Positions 27,927 to 39,769 of a DNA stretch of 64,000 nt are shown here, piece after piece (the stretch's first letter is position 1; each line of letters starts with the position of its first letter). The position numbers and the translations under genes are program-made. The DNA comes from Streptomonospora sp. PA3 (GTDB taxonomy: Bacteria > Actinomycetota > Actinomycetes > Streptosporangiales > Streptosporangiaceae): the NCBI RefSeq assembly GCF_009728995.1, contig NZ_VTZW01000003.1, forward strand, positions 346,341-410,340. The letters are read 5' to 3'. A model generated the notes under the pieces. The model had not been told where the DNA came from. It saw only the letters and a program-made list of their open reading frames with translations, and did not search any database.

Positions 27927-29612
27927 ATGCCGCAGAGGTTCAAGGGCGCCGGGGTCAGCCCCGGCGCGGGATACGGGCCCGCCAAACGGCTGGTCCGCGA
28001 CGTCCCGCGGCCCGACCCCGACGCCCGCCACGGCGGCGACGCGGCCGCCGAAGCCGAGCGCGCGGCCGCGGCGATGGAGGAGACCGCCCGCGCTCTCGGC
28101 GAACTGGGCGAGCGCGCCGGCGGCGACGCCGCGGAGGTCCTCAACGCCCAGGCGCTGATGGCCCGCGACCCCGCCCTGGCCGAGGACGTGCGCAAGCGCG
28201 TGGGCGAGGGCGCATCGGCGGCGCGCGCCGTCTCCGAGGCGATGGCGGTCTACCGGGAGATGCTTGCCGGGGCGGGGGAGTACCTGGCCGCCCGCGTGGC
28301 CGACCTCGACGACGTCCGCGACAGGATCGTGGCCCGGCTGATGGGGGCGCCGATGCCGGGCGTGCCCGACTCCGACGTCCCCTTCGTGCTGGTCGCCGAG
28401 GACCTCGCGCCGGCCGACACCGCCGCCCTCGACCCCCGGCGGGTCGTCGCGTTCGTGACCCGCGAAGGCGGGCCGACCAGCCACACCGCCATTCTCGCCC
28501 GCTCGCTGGGCCTGCCGGCCGTCGTCGCCTGCCCCGGCGCCGACACCGTGGCGGAGGGCACCATGCTGCTGGTCGACGGCGCCACCGGCGAAGTGGCCGC
28601 CGACCCCGAGCCGGGGGTCGTCGAGACCGTCACCGCGGCCGCGCAGGCCCGCGCCGCCGCCGCTGCCGGCGCCGGCGGGCCCGGGCGCACCGCCGACGGG
28701 CACGAGGTGCCGCTGCTCGCCAACATCGGCGGCCCCAAGGACCTGCCGGCGGCCTTGGAGCACGGAGCCGAGGGAGTGGGGCTCTACCGCACCGAGTTCC
28801 TGTTCCTCGACCGCGCCGACGCGCCGGGGCACGCCGAGCAGGTGGCCGCCTACCGGGCGGTGCTGGAAGCCTTCCCCGGCGGCCGGGTCGTGGTCCGCAC
28901 GCTCGACGCCGGCGCGGACAAGCCGCTGGAGTTCCTGCCGCCCGGCGGCCGCGACGAGCCCAACCCGGCGCTGGGCGAGCGCGGACTGCGCATGATGCGC
29001 CGCCTGCCCGAGACCCTGGACGCCCAACTGGCGGCGCTAGCCGAGGCCGAGCGCGACACCGACGCCCACCTGCAGGTCATGGCGCCCATGGTGACCGACG
29101 CGGCCGACGCCGAATGGTTCGCCGCGGCCGCGGCCAAGGCCGGGGTGCAGCACGCCGGGGTGATGATCGAGGTCCCCGCCGCGGCGCTGCGGGCCCGCCA
29201 CATCGCCGAGCACGTCGACTTCTTCAGCATCGGAACCAACGACCTCACCCAGTACACCTGCGCGGCCGACCGCGAGACCGGGGGACTGGGCCGCTTCCAG
29301 GACCCCTGGCAGCCGGCGGTGCTGGACCTGGTGGCGGCCTCGGCCGCCTCCGCCGCCGATGCGGGCCGCACCTGCGGGGTGTGCGGGGAGGCCGCCGCCG
29401 ATCCGCTGCTGGCCTGCGTGCTCACCGGGCTCGGCGTCACCAGCCTGTCCATGGGCCCCTCGGCGCTGCCGCTGGTGCGGGCCGCGCTCGCCCGCGCCGA
29501 ACTCGCCCAGTGCCGTGCCGCCGCCGAGGCGGCCCGCGCCGCCCGCGGTCCCGAGGAGGCGCGCACCGCCGCGGCCGAGCGGCTCCCGGGCCTGGCCGAA
29601 CTGGGCCTGTAG
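27927..29612 (+). CDS. ptsI: PTS enzyme I (phosphoenolpyruvate-protein phosphotransferase)
   Basis: A 561-aa enzyme that takes phosphate from phosphoenolpyruvate and passes it to HPr. The N-terminal HPr-binding/phosphohistidine domain carries His186 in GGPTSHTAILARSLGLPAVV. The PEP-utilising barrel follows with GVGLYRTEFLF, RTLDAGADKPL and the SIGTNDLTQYT signature. The catalytic cysteine loop is CGVCGEAAADP near the C-terminus. ATG at 27927 has a GAGGGGGCGAG run upstream. Last general PTS gene; a 230-nt gap separates the GH3 lipoprotein gene. Confidence 0.96.
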   Translation: MPQRFKGAGVSPGAGYGPAKRLVRDVPRPDPDARHGGDAAAEAERAAAAMEETARALGELGERAGGDAAEVLNAQALMARDPALAEDVRKRVGEGASAARAVSEAMAVYREMLAGAGEYLAARVADLDDVRDRIVARLMGAPMPGVPDSDVPFVLVAEDLAPADTAALDPRRVVAFVTREGGPTSHTAILARSLGLPAVVACPGADTVAEGTMLLVDGATGEVAADPEPGVVETVTAAAQARAAAAAGAGGPGRTADGHEVPLLANIGGPKDLPAALEHGAEGVGLYRTEFLFLDRADAPGHAEQVAAYRAVLEAFPGGRVVVRTLDAGADKPLEFLPPGGRDEPNPALGERGLRMMRRLPETLDAQLAALAEAERDTDAHLQVMAPMVTDAADAEWFAAAAAKAGVQHAGVMIEVPAAALRARHIAEHVDFFSIGTNDLTQYTCAADRETGGLGRFQDPWQPAVLDLVAASAASAADAGRTCGVCGEAAADPLLACVLTGLGVTSLSMGPSALPLVRAALARAELAQCRAAAEAARAARGPEEARTAAAERLPGLAELGL

Positions 29613-29842
29613 CCCGAGTGCCCGGCCGGCGGCGCCCGGATGCCCGGCGGCCTGGAGGGTGCTTGTGGACGACGGGGCGGCGCCGGTGGCGCAGGCGCTA
29701 TCGTGGGGCGGGCCGCGACCGGTGAGCCCGCCCCACGGCGCAGACTCCGCAGCGCACCCGCGCCCCCGCACGCGCCGCCCGGTCTACGCGGCCTTCCCCC
29801 GCCGTGCCCCTGTCCCGCCGCGTCCGCCACCGGAAGGTCCGC

Positions 29843-31522
<1,680 letters not shown>

Positions 31523-31683
31523 GCGGGACGACCACCGCCCCGGCCTCTCCCCAGTCCCGCGGTGCTGCGTCCTCGGGAACCGCCCGGCGACCCGGTCCCG
31601 GGCCGTTGCGGGGCGGGGATGGCGGCCGGCGGGCGTGCAGCGCCGCGCGCGTCCCGCCGCCGATGCCGCCGCCTCGATCGCGA

Positions 31684-31710
31684 CCGCCCCCGGACCGTCC
31701 CCGGGGGCGG
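31684..31710. terminator. bidirectional terminator hairpin
   Basis: CCGCCCCCGG (31684-31693) pairs perfectly with CCGGGGGCGG (31701-31710) across a 7-nt loop. It lies between the convergent GH3 gene and acyl-CoA dehydrogenase gene. Confidence 0.7.
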
Positions 31711-31736
31711 CCGGCGCTCGGCGGCGCAGGCGCCGC

Positions 31737-32936
31737 TTACGCGTGCCGCTTGGCCTCCTGGCGGGCCAGCGCGCGCAGGTGCACCTCGTCGGGGCCGTCG
31801 AAGATCCGCATGGCCCGCGCGTGGGCGTACATCTCGGCCAGCGGGAAGTCGTCGCTGACCCCGGCTCCGCCGTGCACCTGGATGGCGCGGTCGAGGACCT
31901 CCACCGCCACCCGGGGAGCGGCCACCTTGATCGCCGAGATCTCCGTGCGCGCCTCCTTGGTGCCGCGGTGGTCGATCAGCCAGGCCGTCTTGAGCACCAG
32001 CAGCCGCGCCTGCTCGATCGCCAGCCGCGACTCGGCGATCTGCTGCTGGACCACGCCCTGGGCGGCCAGCGGCTTGCCGAACGCCACCCGCTGCTCGGCG
32101 CGGCGCACCATCAGCTCCAGCGCGCGCTCGGCCATGCCGATGGCCCGCATGCAGTGGTGGATGCGGCCGGGCCCCAGCCGGGCCTGGGCGATCGCGAAGC
32201 CCTCGCCCTCACCGGCGATCAGATTGGCGGCGGGCACCCGCACGTCGGTGAACCGCAGCTCGCAGTGGCCCTCCTGGTCCTGGTAGCCGAAGACCGGCAG
32301 GGCGCGGACGATCTCCAGGCCGGGTGTATCGCGGGGCACCAGGATCATCGACTGCTGCCGGTGCGCGGGGCCCTCGGGGTCGGTCTTGCCCATCACGATG
32401 AAGATCTCGCAGCGCGGGTCGGCCGCGCCGCTGATCCACCACTTGCGCCCGTTGATCACGTAGTCGTCGCCGTCGCGGACGATGGAGGTGGCGATGTTGG
32501 CGGCGTCGGAGGAGGCCACGTCGGGCTCGGTCATGGCGAACGCGGAGCGGATGCGCCCCTCCAGCAGCGGCTCCAGCCACCGCTCGCGCTGCTCGGGGGT
32601 GCCGAACATGTGCAGCACCTCCATGTTGCCGGTGTCGGGCGCCGAGCAGTTGAGGGCCTGGGGCGCCAGCACGGGCGAGCGGCCGGTCAGCTCGGCCAGC
32701 GGCGCGTAGTCGGTGACGCTCAGCCCGCCCACATCGGGCAGGAACAGGTTCCACAGGCCGCGGCGGCGCGCCTGGGCCTTCAGCTCCTCCATGACCGGCG
32801 GCAGTTCGTGGCTGTCCCACCCGGCTTCGGCGCGCTGGCGGTGGTAGACGGGTTCGGCCGGGTACACGTGCTCGTCCATGAACGACTGCAACTCGGCCAG
32901 GCGGCCGCGGGCGGTGGCGCTGAGATCGAAGTCCAT
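31737..32936 (-). CDS. acyl-CoA dehydrogenase (ACAD10/11-like subfamily)
   Basis: A 399-aa FAD enzyme that introduces a 2,3 double bond into acyl-CoA. Family features include [23 protein letters not shown] in the N-terminal part, [16 protein letters not shown] and [13 protein letters not shown] in the beta-domain. A C-terminal helical domain ends in [20 protein letters not shown]. The DGPDEVH ending is typical of the ACAD10/11-like group rather than short-chain enzymes. Chain-length specificity cannot be read from sequence. ATG at 32936; a TetR-type palindrome lies 19 nt upstream. Confidence 0.93.
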   Translation of the reverse strand: MDFDLSATARGRLAELQSFMDEHVYPAEPVYHRQRAEAGWDSHELPPVMEELKAQARRRGLWNLFLPDVGGLSVTDYAPLAELTGRSPVLAPQALNCSAPDTGNMEVLHMFGTPEQRERWLEPLLEGRIRSAFAMTEPDVASSDAANIATSIVRDGDDYVINGRKWWISGAADPRCEIFIVMGKTDPEGPAHRQQSMILVPRDTPGLEIVRALPVFGYQDQEGHCELRFTDVRVPAANLIAGEGEGFAIAQARLGPGRIHHCMRAIGMAERALELMVRRAEQRVAFGKPLAAQGVVQQQIAESRLAIEQARLLVLKTAWLIDHRGTKEARTEISAIKVAAPRVAVEVLDRAIQVHGGAGVSDDFPLAEMYAHARAMRIFDGPDEVHLRALARQEAKRHA

Positions 32937-32955
32937 GCCCGCAGTATGCCATCAG

Positions 32956-32969
32956 ACCGACTGGTCGGT
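32956..32969. promoter_or_regulatory. TetR-type operator palindrome upstream of acyl-CoA dehydrogenase
   Basis: ACCGAC-TG-GTCGGT is a perfect 6-2-6 inverted repeat whose inner edge is 19 nt before the dehydrogenase start. Such ACCGAC/GTCGGT palindromes are bound by TetR-family regulators of acyl-CoA metabolism. No TetR gene is in the window, so the regulator would act in trans. Confidence 0.5.
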
Positions 32970-33123
32970 ACTGTGTGGGCGGCGTGCCGCGCGCCGGCTC
33001 CCCGGGCGGCCGGGGGTTAGCGGGGCCGCTGCCAGGGAACAAACGCTGCCCCGGCGCGCGCCGGTGCGAAGCGCGCGGGGGTCCGCGCCCGAGGCGGGCG
33101 CACAGCGAGCGATGGAGGCATGT

Positions 33124-33789
33124 ATGACGACTCTGTGTCGCGGCATCATCACCGACTGGGGCGGGGTGCTGACAACCCCGCTGCGCGAGACCATCACCGC
33201 CTGGCTGGCCGCCGACGGCATCGACGACACCCGCTACCGCGACGTGATGCGCTCCTGGGTGCAGGGCGCCTACAACGGCGGCGCCGTGGAGGGCAACCCC
33301 ATCCATGCCTTGGAGCGCGGCGAGATCACCACCGCCGAGTTCGAGCGCGTCCTCGCCGCGGAGCTGCGCCTGGTCGGCGGCGGCCCCGTCCCCGCCGAAG
33401 GGCTGATCCACCGGATGTTCTCGGGCTTCCACCCGGTCGAGGAGATGTACGCGGCGCTGCGCCAGGCCCGCCAGCAGCAGGTGCGTACCTGCCTGCTGTC
33501 CAACTCCTGGGGGAACGGCTATCCGCGCGACCTGTTCGCCGAGGCCCTCGACGACGTGGTCATCTCCGGCGAGGTGGGCATGCGCAAACCCGAACCGGAG
33601 ATCTTCCGGCACGCGATCGAGCTGGTGGGCCTGGCTCCCGAGGAGTGCGTCTTCATCGACGACATGGAGGACAACGTGCACGCGGCCGTCGAGCTGGGCA
33701 TGATCGGCATCCTGCACCGCGACCCCGCCGAGACGCGGGACCGGCTCGCCGAGACCTGCGGCATCGAACTGGACCCGATGCCCTCCTGA
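33124..33789 (+). CDS. HAD-superfamily hydrolase (class IA, DxGG type)
   Basis: A 221-aa protein. Motif I is ITDWGGVLT, the DxGG variant seen in epoxide-hydrolase-N-terminal-like and haloacid-dehalogenase class IA-v3 proteins. Motif II is CLLSNSWG, motif III has Lys in GMRKPEPEIF, and motif IV is FIDDMEDNVHAA. The catalytic first Asp is kept, but the usual second Asp is a Gly, so substrate and mechanism may differ from ordinary phosphatases. ATG at 33124 is favoured by GGAGG five bases upstream; ATG at 33112 is an alternative. Divergent from the acyl-CoA dehydrogenase. Substrate unknown. Confidence 0.85.
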   Translation: MTTLCRGIITDWGGVLTTPLRETITAWLAADGIDDTRYRDVMRSWVQGAYNGGAVEGNPIHALERGEITTAEFERVLAAELRLVGGGPVPAEGLIHRMFSGFHPVEEMYAALRQARQQQVRTCLLSNSWGNGYPRDLFAEALDDVVISGEVGMRKPEPEIFRHAIELVGLAPEECVFIDDMEDNVHAAVELGMIGILHRDPAETRDRLAETCGIELDPMPS

Positions 33790-33989
33790 GCGGCCGTGCC
33801 GGAAGCTCTCCTCCGGTCGGCCGCCACCGCCCGACCGAGCCTGCGCGCCGCCCACGGCCGCCTCGCCGCGGGCGGCGCGCCGTCTCCAGGGCCTCCGGCG
33901 GGGCGCTGCGCCGGACCGGACAACGGGCGCCTCTGGCAGACTTGCCCACGCCCCTGCTCCGACCACCCGAGACGATCCGCGGGACCGCG

Positions 33990-34466
33990 ATGCGCATCTA
34001 CCTGCCCAGCACCTTCACCGACCTGGCCGCCGTCCTCGACGCCGGCGGGATCAGCGGCCCGCCGCTGACCGCCTTCGCCGTCACCGACCGGCTCGCCGGC
34101 CCCGAGGGAGCCGGCGATGACGAGGAGCTGGAGTACGAAGCCCTGCGCAGCGCCGCCGCCGAATCCCTGCGCCTGCTGCACGCCGACCCCGCCGCGCCGC
34201 GCCGGCGCGCGGTGATCGCCGCCGAGGCGCCTGAAGCCGTCGTCGAGCCGGCCGCCGACGACGACCGCCCGGCCGCCGTCACCCTCACCGGCGCGCTGCC
34301 TCTCAAGCGCGTCGCCGCCCTGCACGTCGACGCCCCCGAGGCCGAAGCGGCCGTGACCGAAGCCGCGGCCCACCCCGGGTCCGACCCCGAAGCCGGTCCC
34401 CTGGCCGACCACGAACTGCTCTGGTACGCCACCCAGGAACTGCCCTACCTGCTCGACCGCGGCTAG
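33990..34466 (+). CDS. DUF6912-like hypothetical protein
   Basis: A 158-aa soluble, acidic, Ala-rich protein beginning MRIYLPSTFTDLAAVL. It ends with a conserved-looking HELLWYATQELPYLLDR motif that I associate with the actinobacterial DUF6912 family. No catalytic motif, signal peptide or membrane segment is visible. ATG at 33990 is supported by the start of homology, with only a weak GGGA upstream. It lies 200 nt after the HAD gene on the same strand. A foldback repeat begins within about 30 nt of its stop. Confidence 0.65.
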   Translation: MRIYLPSTFTDLAAVLDAGGISGPPLTAFAVTDRLAGPEGAGDDEELEYEALRSAAAESLRLLHADPAAPRRRAVIAAEAPEAVVEPAADDDRPAAVTLTGALPLKRVAALHVDAPEAEAAVTEAAAHPGSDPEAGPLADHELLWYATQELPYLLDRG

Positions 34467-34489
34467 GTTCCGCTCCTGCCGACAGGCCG

Positions 34490-34965
34490 GGAGGGACCCA
34501 CCGGGAATCCCAAGAGCCGGGAACCCCAGAGGTTGCGGCAATGGGCGCGGTTCGCGCAGCGCGGCCCGCCCGTCAGCCCGCCACCGCCCCAACGGAGACG
34601 CTTCGCGTCACGTGTTTGCCTGCCGCCGAGCGCACGCGGTACCTGCCACATGGAGCGGTACCCCCGGTAGCCGGGTTCCAGCACATGCCCGCCACCACCC
34701 CATCGGAGACGCTTCGCGTCACGTGTTTCCTTGTCACCGAGCGCACGCTGTACTTTTCCGATGGAGCCGCGTCCCCGGTGGCCGGGTTCCAGCGCATAAG
34801 GCGCGTCGTGCGCTCGGCGGCAAGCCGGCCCAGAACAAGTACGTGGCGCGAAGCGCCTCCGTTTGGGGCGGTGGCGGGTGAGGGGTGGGATTCGCGCCTT
34901 TCAGCCCCATTGCCGCAGCTTTTGTGGTGCGCGCCCTCGGGCCTCGGCGGGTTCCCTGCTCGAAG
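34490..34965. repeat. foldback repeat locus B
   Basis: Intergenic mosaic related to locus A. Left to right: a G-hairpin right-arm relative (near 34494-34510), GTTGCGGCAATGGG (34532-34545), module M GACGCTTCGCGTC (34597-34609), a truncated left half of H (34611-34685), a second M (34708-34720), a full H with arms 34730-34747 and 34807-34824 (two imperfect positions), a reversed M (GGCGCGAAGCGCC near 34850), and CCCATTGCCGCAGC (34906-34919). The last pairs with 34532-34545 around the whole core. Homology fades near 34965. No gene. Confidence 0.82.
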
Positions 34966-35120
34966 CTGCGGCGGGAACCTCGGTGCGCGCTGCGCGGAGA
35001 CGATTACCGCCCCCTGCCGAGCGGGTATGGATCACCGCGCGGCGCCCGCCGCCGGGATGCGCCCACCCCGCGTCCGCCCGGTCCGGGCCCGCCGACCTAC
35101 CCCGATCGGGAGGCAGTGCG

Positions 35121-36749
<1,629 letters not shown>

Positions 36750-36795
36750 GGGCGGCCGGGTCGCAGCGGGCCCGGCACGGCCGCGGCGAGTCCGC

Positions 36796-38421
36796 TCAGG
36801 CGCCCCGCAGCAGCTTGCGCACCGCGGGGAGGTCGTCCGAGGCCTGCTGGGCCGCGGTGTCGGCCTGGCGGTGCAGTTCACGGCACTCGGCCGCCCCTTC
36901 CTCCGCCTTGTCCCGCAGGCGGCGGCCGGCGCTCTCGACCGCCGCCCGGTTGCGGGCCCGGTCCTGGCGGTCCCGGTAGACGACCACTCCGGCCACCGCC
37001 AGCGCCGCCACCACGGCCAGCCAGAGCCCGGCCGTCTGCGCCGCCAGCGCCAGGACGGCCAGCAGGACCGCGGCGCCGCCGGCGGCCCCGGCCCAGGCGA
37101 GGCGGGTGCGGTCGGGCGCGTAGGAGGCCTCGACCGCCTCGCGCGCCGCGCGCAGCGACGCCTCGTCGACCCCGCCGGCGGTCACGCGCACCCGCTTGCC
37201 GTGGTAGACCACCTCGGCCTCGGCGTCGACCTGTTCCGCCGCCCGCCCGGCCAAGTCCTCGGCCGCTTGCGCGATCACCGGCGAGTAGACCCCGATGGCC
37301 AGCGCCCGCCGCCCCGGCGAGCACAGGCGGCTGACGGCGTCCGCGCGCACCAGTTCGGCGGTCGACCCTGCCGGGTCCGTCCAGGCGGGGACGGGATTGT
37401 CGGCCGAGGCGGTGCCGCTGCTCTCGATGACGGCGCGCAGCTGCGTGGCGCGGGCCAGATGCGGGGCCTCCTCCGCCGTCCCCTCGTCGATCAGCAGCCG
37501 CAGCGTCTCGGCCGCCTCCTCATCCAGGCCGCCCTGCCCGCCGGCCGCACCGCCGCGGCCGTCCGCGGCCGCCGAGTCCGCTGCGCCGGCCTCCTCCGCG
37601 GCGTCCTCCTGCGGCATCAGCGCCTCCTCCAACCACGCGCGCAGCGACGCCAGCCGGGCGGCCGCCTCCACCTGCCTGCGGGCCCCCTCGCACCCGCTGA
37701 GCACCCGGCTGCGCGCGGGCGGCGCCGGGGCGGGTGCCGCCGAGATCCAGAACTCGGGACGTGCCGCCGGGTCGCCGTCCGCGTCCGCCCGCCGCACCGC
37801 ATCGGCCGCCGCCTGCTGCACCGCCGCATAGGCGTCGTCACCCAGCAGCCCGTCCCCGGCAGCGATCCACAGCGCGCGCTGGTAGCGGGTGACCTCGTCG
37901 GGCAGTTCCGGCAGGATCTTGGCCAGGATCCAGTCGGCCATCAGCGGCGCCTCGTCGGGCGCGGCCGCCGCGGTGCCCAGCAGGGCGAACGTCCCCGCCC
38001 GCAGCGCGTCGACCGCGGCGGCCGCCGCCATGTGCGAGCGCGCGCCGCTCGTGTCGCCGCGCACGGCGGCCGACAGCCCGCGCGCCGCAGGGCACAGCCA
38101 GTACCCCGCCACGTCGTCGCGCCCGCCGTCGTCGTCGGCCGCACCCTCCAGGACGCGGTGCGTGCGGTAGCGGACGGCGGCCGGTTCGGTGAAGACCGCC
38201 AGCAGCGCCCGCAGGTCGCTCAGCTCCACGAACGCGTCGAAGGAGGTCGACAGCCGGTCCAGGCGCTGCTCCAGGCTGCCGCTGATGCGGCGCATCTCGG
38301 AATTCAGCCGGTCCCGCGTGACCGAGAGCTGCGCGTCGAGCGCGTGGATCGCCTCGTTCTGCCTGCGGTTGTGGGTGACGTGCGAGGTGAAGAAGTACTC
38401 GTCGGGGAGATCGTGCGCCAT
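36796..38421 (-). CDS. unknown protein with N-terminal helical region and C-terminal double transmembrane segment
   Basis: A 541-aa protein I do not recognise. Residues about 15-78 look helical and possibly coiled-coil (LDAQLSVTRDRLNSEMRRI...). Residues 90-230 are Ala-rich helices, followed by an acidic Ala/Gly/Glu linker (about 270-310). Two adjacent hydrophobic helices lie at about 440-483 (AAVLLAVLALAAQTAGLWLA...ALAVAGVVVY), and a charged helical tail ends the protein. This suggests a tail-anchored protein with a large cytoplasmic part. ATG at 38421 is preceded by GAAGGA. Convergent with pruA; divergent from the HAD gene. No enzyme motif seen. Confidence 0.75.
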   Translation of the reverse strand: MAHDLPDEYFFTSHVTHNRRQNEAIHALDAQLSVTRDRLNSEMRRISGSLEQRLDRLSTSFDAFVELSDLRALLAVFTEPAAVRYRTHRVLEGAADDDGGRDDVAGYWLCPAARGLSAAVRGDTSGARSHMAAAAAVDALRAGTFALLGTAAAAPDEAPLMADWILAKILPELPDEVTRYQRALWIAAGDGLLGDDAYAAVQQAAADAVRRADADGDPAARPEFWISAAPAPAPPARSRVLSGCEGARRQVEAAARLASLRAWLEEALMPQEDAAEEAGAADSAAADGRGGAAGGQGGLDEEAAETLRLLIDEGTAEEAPHLARATQLRAVIESSGTASADNPVPAWTDPAGSTAELVRADAVSRLCSPGRRALAIGVYSPVIAQAAEDLAGRAAEQVDAEAEVVYHGKRVRVTAGGVDEASLRAAREAVEASYAPDRTRLAWAGAAGGAAVLLAVLALAAQTAGLWLAVVAALAVAGVVVYRDRQDRARNRAAVESAGRRLRDKAEEGAAECRELHRQADTAAQQASDDLPAVRKLLRGA

Positions 38422-38603
38422 CGGGGGTCCTTCGCGGGCGGCCGCCGCATCAGGGCAGGGAATCGAAGATGGACTACCGTGTTCTGACGCGGCGCCCCTC
38501 GGGAGCGTTCCGGCCTCCTGCCACCGCCTTCGCGCGACGGCGGCCCGTGCGCCGGGCCGCGGACACCGCCGCCGTAGGGGCGGTTCCGGCGTGAGGCAGG
38601 ATT

Positions 38604-39362
38604 ATGGTGGAAGGCCCGCACGCTCTTTCCCCTGAGGAGACTGCCATCAGCCGGCTGGTGTTGTGGAATATCGACCTGACGCTCGTCGACGTCGCCCAGG
38701 TGACCCGCTCGGCCTACGCCGAGGCGTTCGAGCAGGTCACCGGCGTGCCACTGGTGTATCTGGCCTCCACCGGAGGCCGCACCGACTCCGAGATCTTCTT
38801 CGAGTTCCTGGCGCGCAACGACGTGCGCCTGGAACCGGGTGAGGAACCCCTGTCCGACTTCGTCGACGCCCTGGGCGAGGCGTTCGCGCGCCGCCGCGAC
38901 CAGCTCACCGCGCGCGGACGGGCCATGCCCGGCGCCCAGGAGGCGCTGGCGGCCGTCGCCGGACTCGACGACACGGTGCAGACCGTCGTCACCGGGTCGA
39001 TCATGGCCAACGCCGTGGCCAAACTCGCCGCCTTCGGGCTCGACGGCTACCTCGACCTGAGCATCGGCGGGTTCGGCTCCGAGCACTACCCCAAGGCGAG
39101 CCTCATCCAGTTCACCCGGATGCGCGCGGCCCAGGCCCACGGCTTCGAGTTCCCCGAGTCGGCCACCGCCTACATCACCGACTCCCCCCGCGACGTCGAG
39201 GCCGCCATCATCGGCCACGCCACCCCCGTCGCCGTGGTCAGCGGATCGGCGACCGAGTCCCAGCTGCGCGCCGCCGGCGCCAAGTACGTGCTGGAGGACC
39301 TCACCGACACCCCGCGGCTGCTCAGCGCCGTGCGCGAGGCCACGGCCGCCGGCGCCGCGTGA
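38604..39362 (+). CDS. HAD-like protein with a substituted nucleophile
   Basis: A 252-aa HAD-fold protein. Motif I reads LVLWNIDLTLVDV, so the expected nucleophilic Asp (DxDGT) is Asn and the following Gly is Leu. Motif II is VVTGSIMANA, and motifs III and IV survive as YPKASL and ITDSPRDVEAA. It may be non-catalytic or specialised. The start is uncertain: ATG at 38604 or GTG at 38607 are conventional, but the only strong Shine-Dalgarno (GAGGAG, 38634-38639) sits 6 nt before an ATC codon at 38646, which would give ISRLVLWNID, the usual length for homologues. The listed coordinates use 38604. Confidence 0.75.
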   Translation: MVEGPHALSPEETAISRLVLWNIDLTLVDVAQVTRSAYAEAFEQVTGVPLVYLASTGGRTDSEIFFEFLARNDVRLEPGEEPLSDFVDALGEAFARRRDQLTARGRAMPGAQEALAAVAGLDDTVQTVVTGSIMANAVAKLAAFGLDGYLDLSIGGFGSEHYPKASLIQFTRMRAAQAHGFEFPESATAYITDSPRDVEAAIIGHATPVAVVSGSATESQLRAAGAKYVLEDLTDTPRLLSAVREATAAGAA

Positions 39363-39769
39363 GGCGCCCGTACCCCGCTCGGCGCGGCGGATCACGCGCC
39401 TGACCGGCAGCGGCCGAGGCCCTTGCCGCGCGCCTGCGCGGGCGTAGGTTGGACGGGACCGACCTTGGACGACCGCCCGAACCCGCGGCCGCGCAAACCG
39501 CTCCTAACCACCGAAACGCACAGTTAACGGTGTTGATCACAAAACCGCGGCACTCGAACCAGTAATCTGGGCCGCGGCGGGGCCGGACAACGGAGTCCGG
39601 CCGTTCCACCGCACCTGTGCGCACAGGTTTCCCGCTCCGGCAACCGGAGAGCGGGAACCCCACGGGGCCCACCCGGCGCCCGCACAACTCCATAACGACC
39701 CGACGTCCCGGACCAGCCCGCCGGTCCGGGGCCGGCCCCCTACGACTCACAAGGGAGTGAGGTCGCACG
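39363..39769 (+). promoter_or_regulatory. control region of the NAD-glutamate dehydrogenase gene
   Basis: A 407-nt gap without a gene. An AT-richer stretch at 39500-39570 (GTTAAC near 39523, TTGATC at 39533-39538, TAATCT at 39563-39568) probably holds the promoter, although the 24-nt spacing between the last two is too long for a standard sigma-70 pair. A leader of about 200 nt would follow. AAGGGAGTGAGG precedes the start. Confidence 0.35.

Noticed and set aside
33120-34466. A single 448-aa protein covering the HAD gene region and the DUF6912-like protein
   Set aside because: The first 290 codons are an out-of-frame reading of the HAD gene; homology begins only at MRIYLPSTF (33990).
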